Source: Carboxylicivirga caseinilyticus
GTDB taxonomy: Bacteria > Bacteroidota > Bacteroidia > Bacteroidales > Marinilabiliaceae
Assembly (NCBI GenBank): GCA_025499705.1
Contig: JAFMVE010000019.1
Span: 1 to 64,000 of the forward strand
DNA length: 64,000 nucleotides
Direction of reading: 5' to 3'
Part shown: positions 10,948 through 20,088 of the stretch, piece after piece
Numbering within the stretch: the first letter of the stretch is position 1
How the letters are laid out: each line of letters opens with the position of its first letter
Translations under genes and position numbers: made by a program
Notes under the pieces: generated by a model
Database searches by the model: none
What the model was told of the DNA's origin: nothing
The model's input: only the letters and a program-made list of their open reading frames with translations

Positions 10948-11943
10948 TCAGCTATTTACTTTGACTTTATCAACAAACACAAAACGATTCTTGTCCATTA
11001 TTTTTTCACCACTGTATCTGTAAGCGGCTAGTCGTCCGCCATTGGCTACACATGCATCTACACAACAAATATTTTTTTGAGGTATCATAACTCCGCGACC
11101 AACACAATAATGTCCTACAAAAACCATTGGAGCGTCTTCAGGATAGATGTCGTATGATGATATCAACTCATTGGGTATTGTGTATTTAGGTAATGAGAAT
11201 CGGTTACCGTAACTCAAGCTGTCAAAAGTATGACCGTGAGGCTCTATCCACCATTTAACTCTGAAATTAGTGCGTGTAATATTATTGGAGTCCTTAATAA
11301 TTAAGTCTTTTGGTAGGTTAATTTCAATCCCTTTAATTGTTTCAAGAAAAGGAGTATATAATGTACTTTCTTTTTTAACAGCATCCTTCAGGTGTTTCTT
11401 TCTGATTCGGCCATTTTCGTACATTTTACTTACTTTTTCGATGTGCTTATCATTCCAGTATGCATGAACAATTCTTATTTCTCCTAAATCAAGAAATAGA
11501 GGAAGTGTTCTCAGCCATTTTATGTCTTTCTGAAGATCATCGTAATTATTCTTGTATTCGATAAAGAAGTTGTCTAATAACTTACGATTACTGTTACCAG
11601 GTGTTCTAATCGGGCGTCCATCACTTCGTTTTGTAAAATAAGTGATGGCATTTATTTCATGGTTACCCAAAATAGCATAACCAGAGCCGTTGTTGATCAT
11701 TGAACGAATGGTTTGAATAACCTTTCGGCTATCAGAACCCCGGTTAATAAAATCGCCTACAAAAACAGCTTTTCGTTCAGGATGTTGCCAATAACCATTC
11801 TCTTTCGAGTAGCCCATCCTCTTAAAAAGCATTTGCAACTCAGAGTAATGCCCATGTACATCACCGATGATATCGTAACCATTTCGATTTGAATGATTAC
11901 TTCCCGTCTGTAATTTAACTTCTATGTTTTGTCTGAAATTCAC
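10948..11943 (-). CDS. Calcineurin-like metallophosphoesterase
   Basis: A cytoplasmic phosphoesterase of 331 residues. It contains the dinuclear-metal signature of the PPP phosphatase family: GDVHG (27-31), GDFINRG (63-69), GNHE (93-96), a later His in RIVHAYW and GHY near residue 265. Such bacterial proteins act on phosphoproteins or small phosphate esters; the substrate here is unknown. The start is a GTG at 11941-11943, and no ATG occurs before the first catalytic motif. A strong promoter places the transcript start within a few bases of this GTG, so the mRNA may be leaderless. Confidence 0.82.
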   Translation of the reverse strand: MNFRQNIEVKLQTGSNHSNRNGYDIIGDVHGHYSELQMLFKRMGYSKENGYWQHPERKAVFVGDFINRGSDSRKVIQTIRSMINNGSGYAILGNHEINAITYFTKRSDGRPIRTPGNSNRKLLDNFFIEYKNNYDDLQKDIKWLRTLPLFLDLGEIRIVHAYWNDKHIEKVSKMYENGRIRKKHLKDAVKKESTLYTPFLETIKGIEINLPKDLIIKDSNNITRTNFRVKWWIEPHGHTFDSLSYGNRFSLPKYTIPNELISSYDIYPEDAPMVFVGHYCVGRGVMIPQKNICCVDACVANGGRLAAYRYSGEKIMDKNRFVFVDKVKVNS

Positions 11944-11947
11944 AATT

Positions 11948-11977
11948 CAAAAATAAATAATCTGAATAATGCACAAA
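11948..11977 (-). promoter_or_regulatory. Promoter of the metallophosphoesterase gene
   Basis: Read on the minus strand: -33 TTTG (11977-11974), 18-bp spacer, -7 TATTTTTG (11955-11948). The box ends only 5 nt from the GTG start codon. Confidence 0.5.
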
Positions 11978-12091
11978 ATAATTATTGATCAACATTGAAA
12001 AATGATTTGTAATTTAATAATCATTTGATTTTATTTTTACTTTTTTAAAACATAATTGGCACTTTAATCATTGATAAAGTAAAATTCAGTC

Positions 12092-13069
12092 ATGAGAAAT
12101 ATACGTTGGGGAATTATAGGTTGTGGAGATGTAACAGAGTTGAAAAGCGGACCAGCATTCAATAAAGTAGAAGGTAGTAAATTACAGATGGTAATGCGAC
12201 GTGATTTACAGCTGGTTCAGGATTATGCACAAAGACATAATGTTCCTGAATGGACAGGCAATGCTGAGGCTTTAATTAATAATGATAAGGTTGATGCGGT
12301 TTATGTTGCCACTCCTCCGGGAAATCATGCCGAATTCGCGATTAAGGCTATGAAGGCAGGTAAGCCGGTTTATGTTGAAAAACCAATGGCTGCTACCTAT
12401 GAACAGTGTCTGGATATGATAAAGGTCTCTGAAGAAACAGGTGTGCCTTTATTTGTGGCATATTACAGAAGAACCTTACCGGGTTTCTTAAAAGTAAAAG
12501 AGTTAATTGATGGTGGCGAAATTGGTAAGCCATTGTATGTTAATATCCGATTGACAAGACCTGCTTTGGATAGTGAAGTCAAAGGAGGTGATTCGTTATG
12601 GCGATTGGATAAAGAGAAAGCCGGAGGTGGTATTTTCTTTGACCTGGCATCTCATCAGCTTGATTTTTTGGATTATTTATTTGGTCCTGTTGTTGAAGCA
12701 ACTGGGTTAACTGCAAACAGAGGTGGTTATTATGCTGTGGAAGATACTGTGAGTGCTTCTTTTCGTTTTGAAAACGGTGTATTGGGTAATGGTTTATGGT
12801 CGTTTGTAACAAATAATCATGTAGATGAAGACAGGATGGAAATAGTTGGTTCTGAGGGTAAGATTGTATTCTCGGGTTTTAATCATCAACCTATTATGAT
12901 GTATAAAAATGGTGAGGAATTTGAATTTCCTTATCTGAATCCTGAAAATATACAGTACAATCTTATAAAACAGGTTGTTGAGCAGTTACAAGGCATGGGA
13001 GAGTGTGTAAGTACAGGAATATCAGCAGCCCGAACGAATAAAATAATGGAAATGATTACGGGGAAGTAA
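12092..13069 (+). CDS. Gfo/Idh/MocA family oxidoreductase
   Basis: An NAD(P)-dependent sugar or polyol dehydrogenase-like enzyme, 325 residues, cytoplasmic. The N-terminal Rossmann fold starts with WGIIGCGDV (6-14). The family EKP motif is at 96-98 with the catalytic Lys. The C-terminal domain includes GGGIFFDLASHQLDFLDYLFG around residue 178-197, holding the usual substrate-binding Asp/His. The substrate is not identifiable. The gene is on its own and converges with an esterase gene. Confidence 0.85.
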   Translation: MRNIRWGIIGCGDVTELKSGPAFNKVEGSKLQMVMRRDLQLVQDYAQRHNVPEWTGNAEALINNDKVDAVYVATPPGNHAEFAIKAMKAGKPVYVEKPMAATYEQCLDMIKVSEETGVPLFVAYYRRTLPGFLKVKELIDGGEIGKPLYVNIRLTRPALDSEVKGGDSLWRLDKEKAGGGIFFDLASHQLDFLDYLFGPVVEATGLTANRGGYYAVEDTVSASFRFENGVLGNGLWSFVTNNHVDEDRMEIVGSEGKIVFSGFNHQPIMMYKNGEEFEFPYLNPENIQYNLIKQVVEQLQGMGECVSTGISAARTNKIMEMITGK

Positions 13070-13077
13070 ATCCCCGT
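13058..13077. terminator. Hairpin spanning the oxidoreductase stop codon
   Basis: ACGGGG (13058-13063) and CCCCGT (13072-13077) pair around an 8-nt loop holding the stop codon TAA (13067-13069). It lies between convergent genes; no T-run follows. Confidence 0.4.
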
Positions 13078-13083
13078 TCAATC

Positions 13084-14058
13084 TTATAATACTTTATTCA
13101 GAAAATCAACCATGTATAAAACTGTTTCATCTACCCATGGATGAAACAACCAGAATGGATGTACCTTGATGTTGAATTTATGTACTTCTTGATAAACTCC
13201 CCATTCATTAAGCATACCTATTAGTTCATCCTGGCCGGCATGGAATCTTGAGTAACCGCTGTTCAGAAACAAAATGGGAACTGAGTTTTCGTTGGCCCAG
13301 TATATGGATGATGCTTCTTTCCAGATTCCAGGTTTTTCTTCAAAAGATCCACCAAACCAGGAAATGTCAGCTGAATTTGGTTTTCGCTTCAAGTTGAGGG
13401 AAGAAGGAGCAAGAAAATTTAGTACTCCATCAATATCCATAATAGCTTGTACTTCACTTGAATAATCTAATAATCCCATCTTTCCTTCGAAATGCTCAAG
13501 GCCATTAGTCATGCCAATTAAAGCAGCAAGATGTCCTCCGGCGGAACAACCCGATATAGCTATTTTATCAGGATTTATATCGTATTTTTCTGCATTGGCT
13601 CGAACCCATCTTATGGCTGCTTTAATGTTATGAACAGCTGCAGGATATTTGGCTTCTAATGATAATTGATACTCAACGGGTATGGTCACAAATCCTTCTT
13701 TGGCTATCATTTGTGCCATAGGAACCTGCATGTCTTTTGTGCCTGATCGCCAACCTCCACCATGAACCATGATTACGGCAGGATACTTTCCTTCTTTCTC
13801 AGGTTTAAAAATATCAAGATGTAAATCGCGTTTGCCAAAAGGTGTGTTTTCCAGACTAAGATAAACCTGATTTCTGTATTCAATAACACCCTTAGGTAGA
13901 CTATCTTTTGCAGGAAAAGCATAAGGATATCTTTTTGCAAACTTTCGTTGTTCGCGGGGTATATTATAGCTTGAATCAACAGGAAAAGAGTTTTGTGCAC
14001 TTAATGATAATCCTATTGAAAATAAGATGATTGTATTAATGTATCTGAACTTTTTCAT
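13084..14058 (-). CDS. Exported alpha/beta hydrolase (esterase, BD-FAE/HSL-like)
   Basis: A secreted or periplasmic carboxylesterase-type hydrolase of 324 residues. A signal peptide (1-21, SLSA-Q) is followed by the fold with oxyanion-hole motif HGGGW (99-103), nucleophile elbow GCSAGG (170-175, Ser172) and a C-terminal His region (KVHPFWLFHPW). These features match carbohydrate acetyl/feruloyl esterase relatives. It is the last gene of a minus-strand operon, 12 nt after the HD hydrolase gene, but a functional tie to that operon is not evident. Confidence 0.82.
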   Translation of the reverse strand: MKKFRYINTIILFSIGLSLSAQNSFPVDSSYNIPREQRKFAKRYPYAFPAKDSLPKGVIEYRNQVYLSLENTPFGKRDLHLDIFKPEKEGKYPAVIMVHGGGWRSGTKDMQVPMAQMIAKEGFVTIPVEYQLSLEAKYPAAVHNIKAAIRWVRANAEKYDINPDKIAISGCSAGGHLAALIGMTNGLEHFEGKMGLLDYSSEVQAIMDIDGVLNFLAPSSLNLKRKPNSADISWFGGSFEEKPGIWKEASSIYWANENSVPILFLNSGYSRFHAGQDELIGMLNEWGVYQEVHKFNIKVHPFWLFHPWVDETVLYMVDFLNKVL

Positions 14059-14070
14059 TAAGCTTCTTTT

Positions 14071-14643
14071 TTAAAGATTGTTTCCTTCAAGATTAAGCTC
14101 CTTGGCTATAGTTTTCATTCCATCGATGGTGTCCTGGATAAGCTCATCTAATTCTATGCTTATGCGTTGTGCGCCATCAATGATAATATTGCGATCAACT
14201 TTTGCAGCAAAACGTTTGTCCTTCCATCGTTTTTTTACCGATTTAAGCGTAAGAGAGTATATACTTTTGTCGGGACGAACCAAAGCAGCGGTAGTAACTA
14301 AGCCAGTTAGTTCATCGGTTGCATACAAAACTTTTTCCATAATATGTATGGGTTCAACGTCAGTACAGATGCCATAAGCATGGGAGAGGACGGCTCTGAT
14401 GTAATCTTCCGGCCAGCCTTCACTTTCCATTATTTCTTTGGTTTTTGAGCAGTGTTCTTCAGGGTATTTTTCGTAATCCAGATCGTGTATTAAACCAATG
14501 ATACCCCATTTTTCTTCGTCTTCATCATATTTATGGGCGAAGTGTCGCATAACTGCTTCAACAGAAAGAGCATGTTTGTATAAGCTATCCGTTTCGTTGT
14601 ATTTTTTAAACAGGTTTAATGCATCTCTTCTGGTTGGATTCAT
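14071..14643 (-). CDS. HD domain phosphohydrolase
   Basis: A soluble 190-residue HD-superfamily hydrolase. The metal ligands are all visible: H24, H53-D54 (LIHDLDYE) and D110 (YATDEL), with an extra H88 (SHAYG). Such proteins hydrolyse nucleotides or cyclic nucleotides, and this subgroup is annotated only as predicted HD hydrolase. It sits 8 nt downstream of the DUF3307 gene and in the same operon as a SatD-like gene. Because SatD looks cyclase-like, a role in removing a nucleotide signal is possible, but that is inference. Confidence 0.8.
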   Translation of the reverse strand: MNPTRRDALNLFKKYNETDSLYKHALSVEAVMRHFAHKYDEDEEKWGIIGLIHDLDYEKYPEEHCSKTKEIMESEGWPEDYIRAVLSHAYGICTDVEPIHIMEKVLYATDELTGLVTTAALVRPDKSIYSLTLKSVKKRWKDKRFAAKVDRNIIIDGAQRISIELDELIQDTIDGMKTIAKELNLEGNNL

Positions 14644-14651
14644 AATTGCAT

Positions 14652-15374
14652 TTATTTAAGTAAACTCTTAATTAATAATCCTAAAACAATTGTAATAGTG
14701 AAGCTTAAAAGCGTGCCAACTAATATATATTCTGAAAATTGTCTTGATTTGGTTTCTTCTTTCGGGTTGAGTCTTAAAATAGATTTTGCCGCAATTAAAA
14801 ATCCAATGGCCGAATACATTTCAGTAAGTATAAAAGTCAGAACTAAAATGCGTTCAAGGTATCCTATCCATTTGCCGGCGTTTGATAAACCCGATTCGTT
14901 AATGTTTTCTTTTTTAAGTTGTTTACGCCATTTGGCTGTAAATTCCCTGATGAAGATGCCACATGGCCAAATGATAATAACATAACCTAGCATGTATATC
15001 CAGAATTCAGTTCCATTTTCCCAAATAATGAGCAGGTTAGTAAATGTCCATTGGGTGAAGAAAAGCATCCAGATAATTAGTAATGATACAATATGAAAAG
15101 TCTGATCAAGAATAAAGCTTTTCACTGTTTTTTTCTGGTAGTTTTTCCAAATATCAATAATTAAATGAATAAAAAATACCAATGGAATTAACCACCATAA
15201 TAGCCATTTAGCGACAAACAGATAGGATAAAACTGCAGTTAAAAATATATGAAGATAAAAATAGATGGATTTCAATCCTATGTCTTTCCTGTTCTTTACC
15301 CAGGAATCTCTTTGGATTAAGAAATCTCCTATAAAATGAGCAAGTAGTAGTTTAAGTAATACAATTATATGCAT
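14652..15374 (-). CDS. DUF3307 family membrane protein
   Basis: An integral membrane protein of 240 residues with about seven hydrophobic segments. The N-terminal LLLAHFIGDFLIQRDSW is the DUF3307 signature; His, Asp and Gln lie in or near the first segment, followed by HLIIDIWKN and a second half of four helices. Function is unknown. In many bacteria DUF3307 genes adjoin satD-like genes, as here: it begins 13 nt after the SatD-like gene ends and 8 nt before the HD hydrolase, so the three should be co-transcribed and act together. Confidence 0.8.
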   Translation of the reverse strand: MHIIVLLKLLLAHFIGDFLIQRDSWVKNRKDIGLKSIYFYLHIFLTAVLSYLFVAKWLLWWLIPLVFFIHLIIDIWKNYQKKTVKSFILDQTFHIVSLLIIWMLFFTQWTFTNLLIIWENGTEFWIYMLGYVIIIWPCGIFIREFTAKWRKQLKKENINESGLSNAGKWIGYLERILVLTFILTEMYSAIGFLIAAKSILRLNPKEETKSRQFSEYILVGTLLSFTITIVLGLLIKSLLK

Positions 15375-15387
15375 TTGGTCGGGTTTG

Positions 15388-16083
15388 TTATTTCAATAAA
15401 TGTGTTTGAGCAAGATACTCAAAATGTTTTAATAACAGACTGATGGCATCCCAGTTTGCGGTTTGTTTACGTTGATTTACCGCCGATTGGGAGATGGAAA
15501 GGATAGGTGCAATTTCGGTTTCTTTCTTCTGTTGAAGAAGGTAAAATACAACTTCAGCTGACATGGGAGTCCATTTGTCTGTAATGGCATCCAGAAGTTT
15601 CAACTCTACTTCCAATTCTCTATTTAAAGCTTCATCGCCGGTTGTAATGATGGTTTTCTGTGATTTTTGTTTCATTTTATCCAGATTTCTGCCTGATCGA
15701 TGGAGAGCCGTTCCATCGGAAAGCGAAATACTGTCTTTTAAATACTCAATGTCGCCTATACCAGCGGAAAGACGGATATCCAGATTTTTGTAGGAACGCC
15801 AGTTTTTTCTTGGCTTTGAATCTTTTACTAAACTGTTATTTTTTAAATCTGATGCCTGCATCTTAAAAATACTTTTAAACAAAAGAGTCATTTGCAGAGT
15901 TTTCCCAATTTCTTTAAAAACACATTGAAAACTATCTCCACGAAGAAATTCTGGTGGAAAAACAAATTCAGCTTCCTGACTAATTGTTGAGAAACCCTTT
16001 CTTATCTCAGAAAACACAAAATCTCTTTGATTTTTATCAAGGTCCTTTGAATTGACAATATCTCCAGTAATTGCAACGTACAT
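15388..16083 (-). CDS. SatD family protein, cyclase-like N-terminal fold with C-terminal helix-turn-helix
   Basis: A 231-residue soluble protein. Residues 1-60 (YVAITGDIVNSKDL, then FLRGDSFQCVF) match the SatD family, named from a streptococcal acid-tolerance locus. D8 and D50 are 42 residues apart and sit in DI..S and GD motifs, as the two metal-binding Asp of class III nucleotidyl cyclases do; RLSAGIGDIEY (104-114) and a DGTALHRSGRNLD stretch (123-135) also recall the cyclase fold. Residues about 190-220 (IAPILSISQSAVNQRKQ) look like a sigma70 region 4-type HTH. Start: the frame extends upstream to 16191, but the family start is the ATG at 16083, supported by the promoter just before it. 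Confidence 0.72.
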   Translation of the reverse strand: MYVAITGDIVNSKDLDKNQRDFVFSEIRKGFSTISQEAEFVFPPEFLRGDSFQCVFKEIGKTLQMTLLFKSIFKMQASDLKNNSLVKDSKPRKNWRSYKNLDIRLSAGIGDIEYLKDSISLSDGTALHRSGRNLDKMKQKSQKTIITTGDEALNRELEVELKLLDAITDKWTPMSAEVVFYLLQQKKETEIAPILSISQSAVNQRKQTANWDAISLLLKHFEYLAQTHLLK

Positions 16084-16100
16084 AATGAGTTGAATTTTTT

Positions 16101-16131
16101 CAAATATAATAAAATTAAAATAAGCGCCAAA
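16101..16131 (-). promoter_or_regulatory. Promoter of the satD-like operon
   Basis: On the minus strand: -33 TTTG (16131-16128), 19-bp spacer, -7 TATATTTG (16108-16101). The expected transcript start lies about 12 nt before the ATG at 16083, which excludes the longer upstream reading frame. Confidence 0.55.
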
Positions 16132-16304
16132 GCTTATAAAGTTAAAATATAAGTCTATGATCTTATAAAATGTAATTATTAGCTTATGCACTAATGTTAT
16201 GGTGAGAAAAGGGCATAATATTGAACATCATCCAAATTCCAAATATCCTTAATTTTCCATCTTAAAATGTCTATTTTCGTGTTTTAAAAGAGAAAAATTT
16301 AGTT

Positions 16305-17183
16305 ATGCAAGTGGATACATTAAATAAAGAGTTTGGTATTGAAGGAGTTCTTACTTTTAAGAATGAGCAGCACACCATAATGGCAGAGGTAGTGACACCT
16401 CACTCAACTGCTAAAATTTCATTGTATGGCGCACAAGTATTAAGCTTTGTTCCTAATGGACAGGATGATCTTCTTTTTGTGAGCAGTGAGACTTTATTTA
16501 AAGAAGGAAAAGCCATCAGGGGTGGAATACCTGTTTGCTGGCCCTGGTTTAATGCTCACCCAACTGATAATACCAAGCCTTCTCATGGGTTTGCCCGTAT
16601 CTCAACCTGGGAGGTACTATCGACATCAAAAAATACAGATGAAGTCTACATTAATTTGGGATTGAGATCAAATGAACATACAAAGCAGTATTTTCCATTT
16701 GATTTTGAAGCAATTATTGAAGTTAGTATTGGTAAAAGATTAAATGTAGAACTGACTACAAAGAATATTGGATCGGAACCTTTTGAAGTAAGCGCTGCTT
16801 TGCACACATATTTTAATATTTCTGATATTAAAACCGTTAAATTGCAAGGTTTGCATAAAGTTCTTTACAAGGATGATGTATTAGGGCTGGAAGCAATACA
16901 GGAAGATGAAATGGTTACTTTTAATGGTCGCACCGACAGGCGTTACAGAGATACTATGGAAGATGTTGCTATTATTGATACAAACAGAACCATTACTGTT
17001 GGTAAAAAAGGTAGTAAGACTACTGTAGTATGGAATCCAGGAGATGAATTAGCTGCTCAAATGGCTGATTTAGGCGATGATGATTACATAAAAATGGTTT
17101 GTGTGGAATCAGCAAATAGTCTGGACGATACCATTACAATAATGCCCGGAGCATTGCATTGTTTGGGAACAACCATTTATTAG
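16305..17183 (+). CDS. D-hexose-6-phosphate mutarotase (YeaD-like)
   Basis: Interconverts alpha and beta anomers of hexose 6-phosphates. The 292-residue cytoplasmic protein has the aldose 1-epimerase beta-sandwich with family motifs IRGGIPVCWPWFNAHP (about 70-90) and SHGFARISTWEV (about 97-108), a catalytic His in AALHTYFNIS and a Glu near the C-terminus. It is divergent from the satD-like operon and stands alone. Confidence 0.87.
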   Translation: MQVDTLNKEFGIEGVLTFKNEQHTIMAEVVTPHSTAKISLYGAQVLSFVPNGQDDLLFVSSETLFKEGKAIRGGIPVCWPWFNAHPTDNTKPSHGFARISTWEVLSTSKNTDEVYINLGLRSNEHTKQYFPFDFEAIIEVSIGKRLNVELTTKNIGSEPFEVSAALHTYFNISDIKTVKLQGLHKVLYKDDVLGLEAIQEDEMVTFNGRTDRRYRDTMEDVAIIDTNRTITVGKKGSKTTVVWNPGDELAAQMADLGDDDYIKMVCVESANSLDDTITIMPGALHCLGTTIY

Positions 17184-17354
17184 TTTCGATTTGTAAATCA
17201 TTTTAATCATTTGTTTGTTGCTAAATAGACATAAAATTTTGAACGGGAATTAAGTTGAATATTCCTTTTTGCCAGGTGGGTTTGATTTTAGAGTGTTGGG
17301 GTAATGGTAAAGAAAATTCTACTAATGCCTTAATATTAACATACTAATGAACCA

Positions 17355-19727
17355 ATGAGCAAAACCTGTTATCATTGCGGAAGTCCGTCCCAATCATGGG
17401 TGCAACACGATGGAAAAGATTTCTGTTGCGAAGGATGTGTAATGGTTTATGATATACTGAAAGAGAAAGAGATGGGAGCTTATTATGATATTAATAAGGC
17501 TCCTGGAATTCGTAAAAAAGCAGTTAGTGCTGAATATTACGATTATCTCGATCAGGAAGATATTAAAAAGTCTGTTCTGGACTTTTATGACGGCTCTGTT
17601 GCCCGGGTAAAACTGTATATTCCATCTATTCATTGTAGTTCGTGTATCTGGCTCATCGAAAATCTGCATCAGCTTCATAAAGGAGTTATTAACTCATCGG
17701 TTAATTTTAACAGAAGGGAAGCCAGTGTTACATTTAATGAAGAAGAACTTAAATTAAGTGAGTTGATGGTTCTTTTATCATCTATCAACTATAAACCTCA
17801 TATTAAAACAGAAGAACAGAAAAAAGCTGTTAAAAAGAGCCGGAAATTAATTGTAAAGTTAGGAGTAGCCGGTTTTGTGTTCGGTAATGTAATGTTATTA
17901 AGCTTTCCTGAGTATTTATCGGCAGATGTATCACTTCACCCTGAATTAAATACATTATTTAAATGGCTAAGCTGGTTTTTGACAATACCTGTTATGGTTT
18001 ATTCAGGTAATGAGTATTTTATTACAGCCTGGAAGAATCTGAGAAAAAAGCTGATATCGATTGATTTACCTATCGCCATAGGTATTTTAGCCATATTTCT
18101 CCGCAGTACATATGAAATAATTAGTTCTACCGGGCCCGGATATCTGGATTCGCTTACCGGTTTGGTGTTTTTTCTTTTAATAGGTAAGTGGTATCAGGCC
18201 CGTACCTATGAAGCACTAAGTTTTGATAATGATTATTCATCTTATTTTCCATTGGGAATTACCCGGATAAAGGATAATGTGGAAGAAATTGTACCGATCA
18301 ATCAATTGGAATCAGGTGATAAAATATCAGTTCGTAACGGTGAAATAATTCCGGCTGATGCAAGTTTAATATCATTGGGAGCATCTATAGATTACAGTTT
18401 TATAACTGGCGAATCGGTTCCGGTTCGTAAACAAAAGGGCGATTTGATTTATGCCGGAGGCCGGGTAATTGGTAGTGCCCTGTTCTTAAAGGTGGAAAAG
18501 AAGGTTGAAACCGGATACCTTGCTGAGTTGTGGAAAGAAAAAGCAGATAAAGACGGTAAGGAATCGATGCTTTCTGTTACTCTAGATGCTGTTAGCAAAT
18601 ATTTTACCATTGCCATTTTGTTAATTGCCACCTTAACGGGTTTATTCTGGTTATGGACAGATCCTAATAAGGCACTTCTGGCATTTACTTCGGTTTTAAT
18701 TATCGCATGTCCTTGTGCATTGGCCTTATCAGTTCCTTTTGCCTTTGGTCATGCCAGTAGAATAATGGGTAAGAATAATTTCTATTTAAAGTTAACTGCA
18801 GTTATCGAAGGGTTAACCAAAACAGATACCATCGTTTTTGATAAAACAGGCACTTTAACTGATCCTGATGTTTTTGAAGTGCATTTTAAAGGTGATGAAC
18901 CAGGGCATTTCAATTCCTCATTAATAAAATCATTGGCTCATCAATCAAGGCATCCACTAAGTAAGGCATTGTATCAGTATCTGGAGAAAGCCAATGAATT
19001 TGAGGTAAATGAATTCAATGAAAAAGAAGGGGCCGGTGTTGAAGGCCTTATTATGGGCCATAAAGTAAAATTAGGTTCTGCTGGCTACATTGGAATCAGC
19101 AGTGATAATAAAGAAGAAGCAGCCAACGTATATGTTTCTGTAGATGGTCAGCAGTTAGGATATTTTGTGGTTCATAACTTTTATCGAACCGATTGGAAGG
19201 AAATGTTGGCAAATGTTCAACAAACTGTAGAAGTGCATGTCCTTTCAGGAGATAATGATGCCGAACGGCCTGTTTTGGAAAAAGAACTAAAAAATAAAAA
19301 CAATCTGCATTTTTTTCAGACACCAAAAGATAAACAACAATACGTCGCCGAATTAAAGCAAAAAGGCAAATATGTTATGATGTTGGGGGATGGAATGAAT
19401 GATGTGGCTGCTCTAAAAGAAGCTCAGGTGGGAATTGCTGTTGCAGATGATGTTTATCAATTTTCACCTTCGAGCGATGCGATAATTAATGCATCAGAGT
19501 TAGTTCATTTGCCTTTGTTTATAAAGTTTTCAAAATCAGCTAAGAAAATTGTTTATTTGGCCATTTTAATCTCTTTTTTATACAATGTTGTAGGAATGTA
19601 TTTTGCCGTATCTGGGCAGTTAAGTCCTTTGTTTGCAGCTATTTTGATGCCTTTGAGTAGTGCGTCGGTTGTTGTTTTTACAAGTTTAAGTGTAATGTTT
19701 ATAGCTAAAAAAAGACATTTAATCTGA
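17355..19727 (+). CDS. ccoI: Copper-exporting P1B-type ATPase for cbb3 oxidase assembly (CcoI)
   Basis: Moves copper across the inner membrane for cbb3 oxidase maturation. The 790 residues show an N-terminal Cys-rich metal-binding module (C5, C8, C24, C25, C28), an HMA domain with CSSC at 94-97, eight predicted membrane helices, actuator TGES, the membrane CPC motif (ACPCALALS, near 450), phosphorylation motif DKTGTLT (near 495) and hinge GDGMNDVAAL. The extra N-terminal module and the position just before ccoS identify the CcoI/FixI class rather than a detoxifying CopA. It leads the oxidase cluster. Confidence 0.9.
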   Translation: MSKTCYHCGSPSQSWVQHDGKDFCCEGCVMVYDILKEKEMGAYYDINKAPGIRKKAVSAEYYDYLDQEDIKKSVLDFYDGSVARVKLYIPSIHCSSCIWLIENLHQLHKGVINSSVNFNRREASVTFNEEELKLSELMVLLSSINYKPHIKTEEQKKAVKKSRKLIVKLGVAGFVFGNVMLLSFPEYLSADVSLHPELNTLFKWLSWFLTIPVMVYSGNEYFITAWKNLRKKLISIDLPIAIGILAIFLRSTYEIISSTGPGYLDSLTGLVFFLLIGKWYQARTYEALSFDNDYSSYFPLGITRIKDNVEEIVPINQLESGDKISVRNGEIIPADASLISLGASIDYSFITGESVPVRKQKGDLIYAGGRVIGSALFLKVEKKVETGYLAELWKEKADKDGKESMLSVTLDAVSKYFTIAILLIATLTGLFWLWTDPNKALLAFTSVLIIACPCALALSVPFAFGHASRIMGKNNFYLKLTAVIEGLTKTDTIVFDKTGTLTDPDVFEVHFKGDEPGHFNSSLIKSLAHQSRHPLSKALYQYLEKANEFEVNEFNEKEGAGVEGLIMGHKVKLGSAGYIGISSDNKEEAANVYVSVDGQQLGYFVVHNFYRTDWKEMLANVQQTVEVHVLSGDNDAERPVLEKELKNKNNLHFFQTPKDKQQYVAELKQKGKYVMMLGDGMNDVAALKEAQVGIAVADDVYQFSPSSDAIINASELVHLPLFIKFSKSAKKIVYLAILISFLYNVVGMYFAVSGQLSPLFAAILMPLSSASVVVFTSLSVMFIAKKRHLI

Positions 19728-19875
19728 TATTATATAGAACAATTCCCTTTATCAGTTTGTATTTAAAGGCGAAAAACCAATGTGTAAATAAAGAAATTAA
19801 GACAATAAATTCTGAAATATTTCTATATTTACCTCAGTTTTTTAATTATCATACTAAATGATAACTGATTAGCGA

Positions 19876-20088
19876 ATGGAAATAATTATTGTTTTAGTTA
19901 TTATAAGTTTATTGGTTGCACTTTTTTTTCTGTCACTTTTTATATGGGCAGTAAAAACAGGGCAATACGAAGATGATTATTCTCCTTCAGTTCGAATTTT
20001 ATTTGATCAGCAAGAAAGAAAAGAAAAAAAGTCTAACAACAAATCCAAAATCTCAAATGAAGCAAGAGACGTTTTATTACGACAATAA
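19876..20088 (+). CDS. ccoS: cbb3-type oxidase maturation protein CcoS
   Basis: A 70-residue single-pass membrane protein: one long helix (about 3-27, IIIVLVIISLLVALFFLSLF) followed by WAVKTGQYEDDYSP, which is the CcoS signature, and a charged tail. CcoS is needed to insert heme b and copper into the catalytic subunit. The tail overlaps the start of ccoNO by 32 nt in another frame, indicating translational coupling. Confidence 0.85.
   Translation: MEIIIVLVIISLLVALFFLSLFIWAVKTGQYEDDYSPSVRILFDQQERKEKKSNNKSKISNEARDVLLRQ

Noticed and set aside
10945..10950. Directly abutting stop codons of convergent genes
   Set aside because: Compact convergent ends are common and need no special explanation.
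16084..16191. Longer N-terminus for the SatD-like protein
   Set aside because: The extension is upstream of a good promoter and does not fit the family start.
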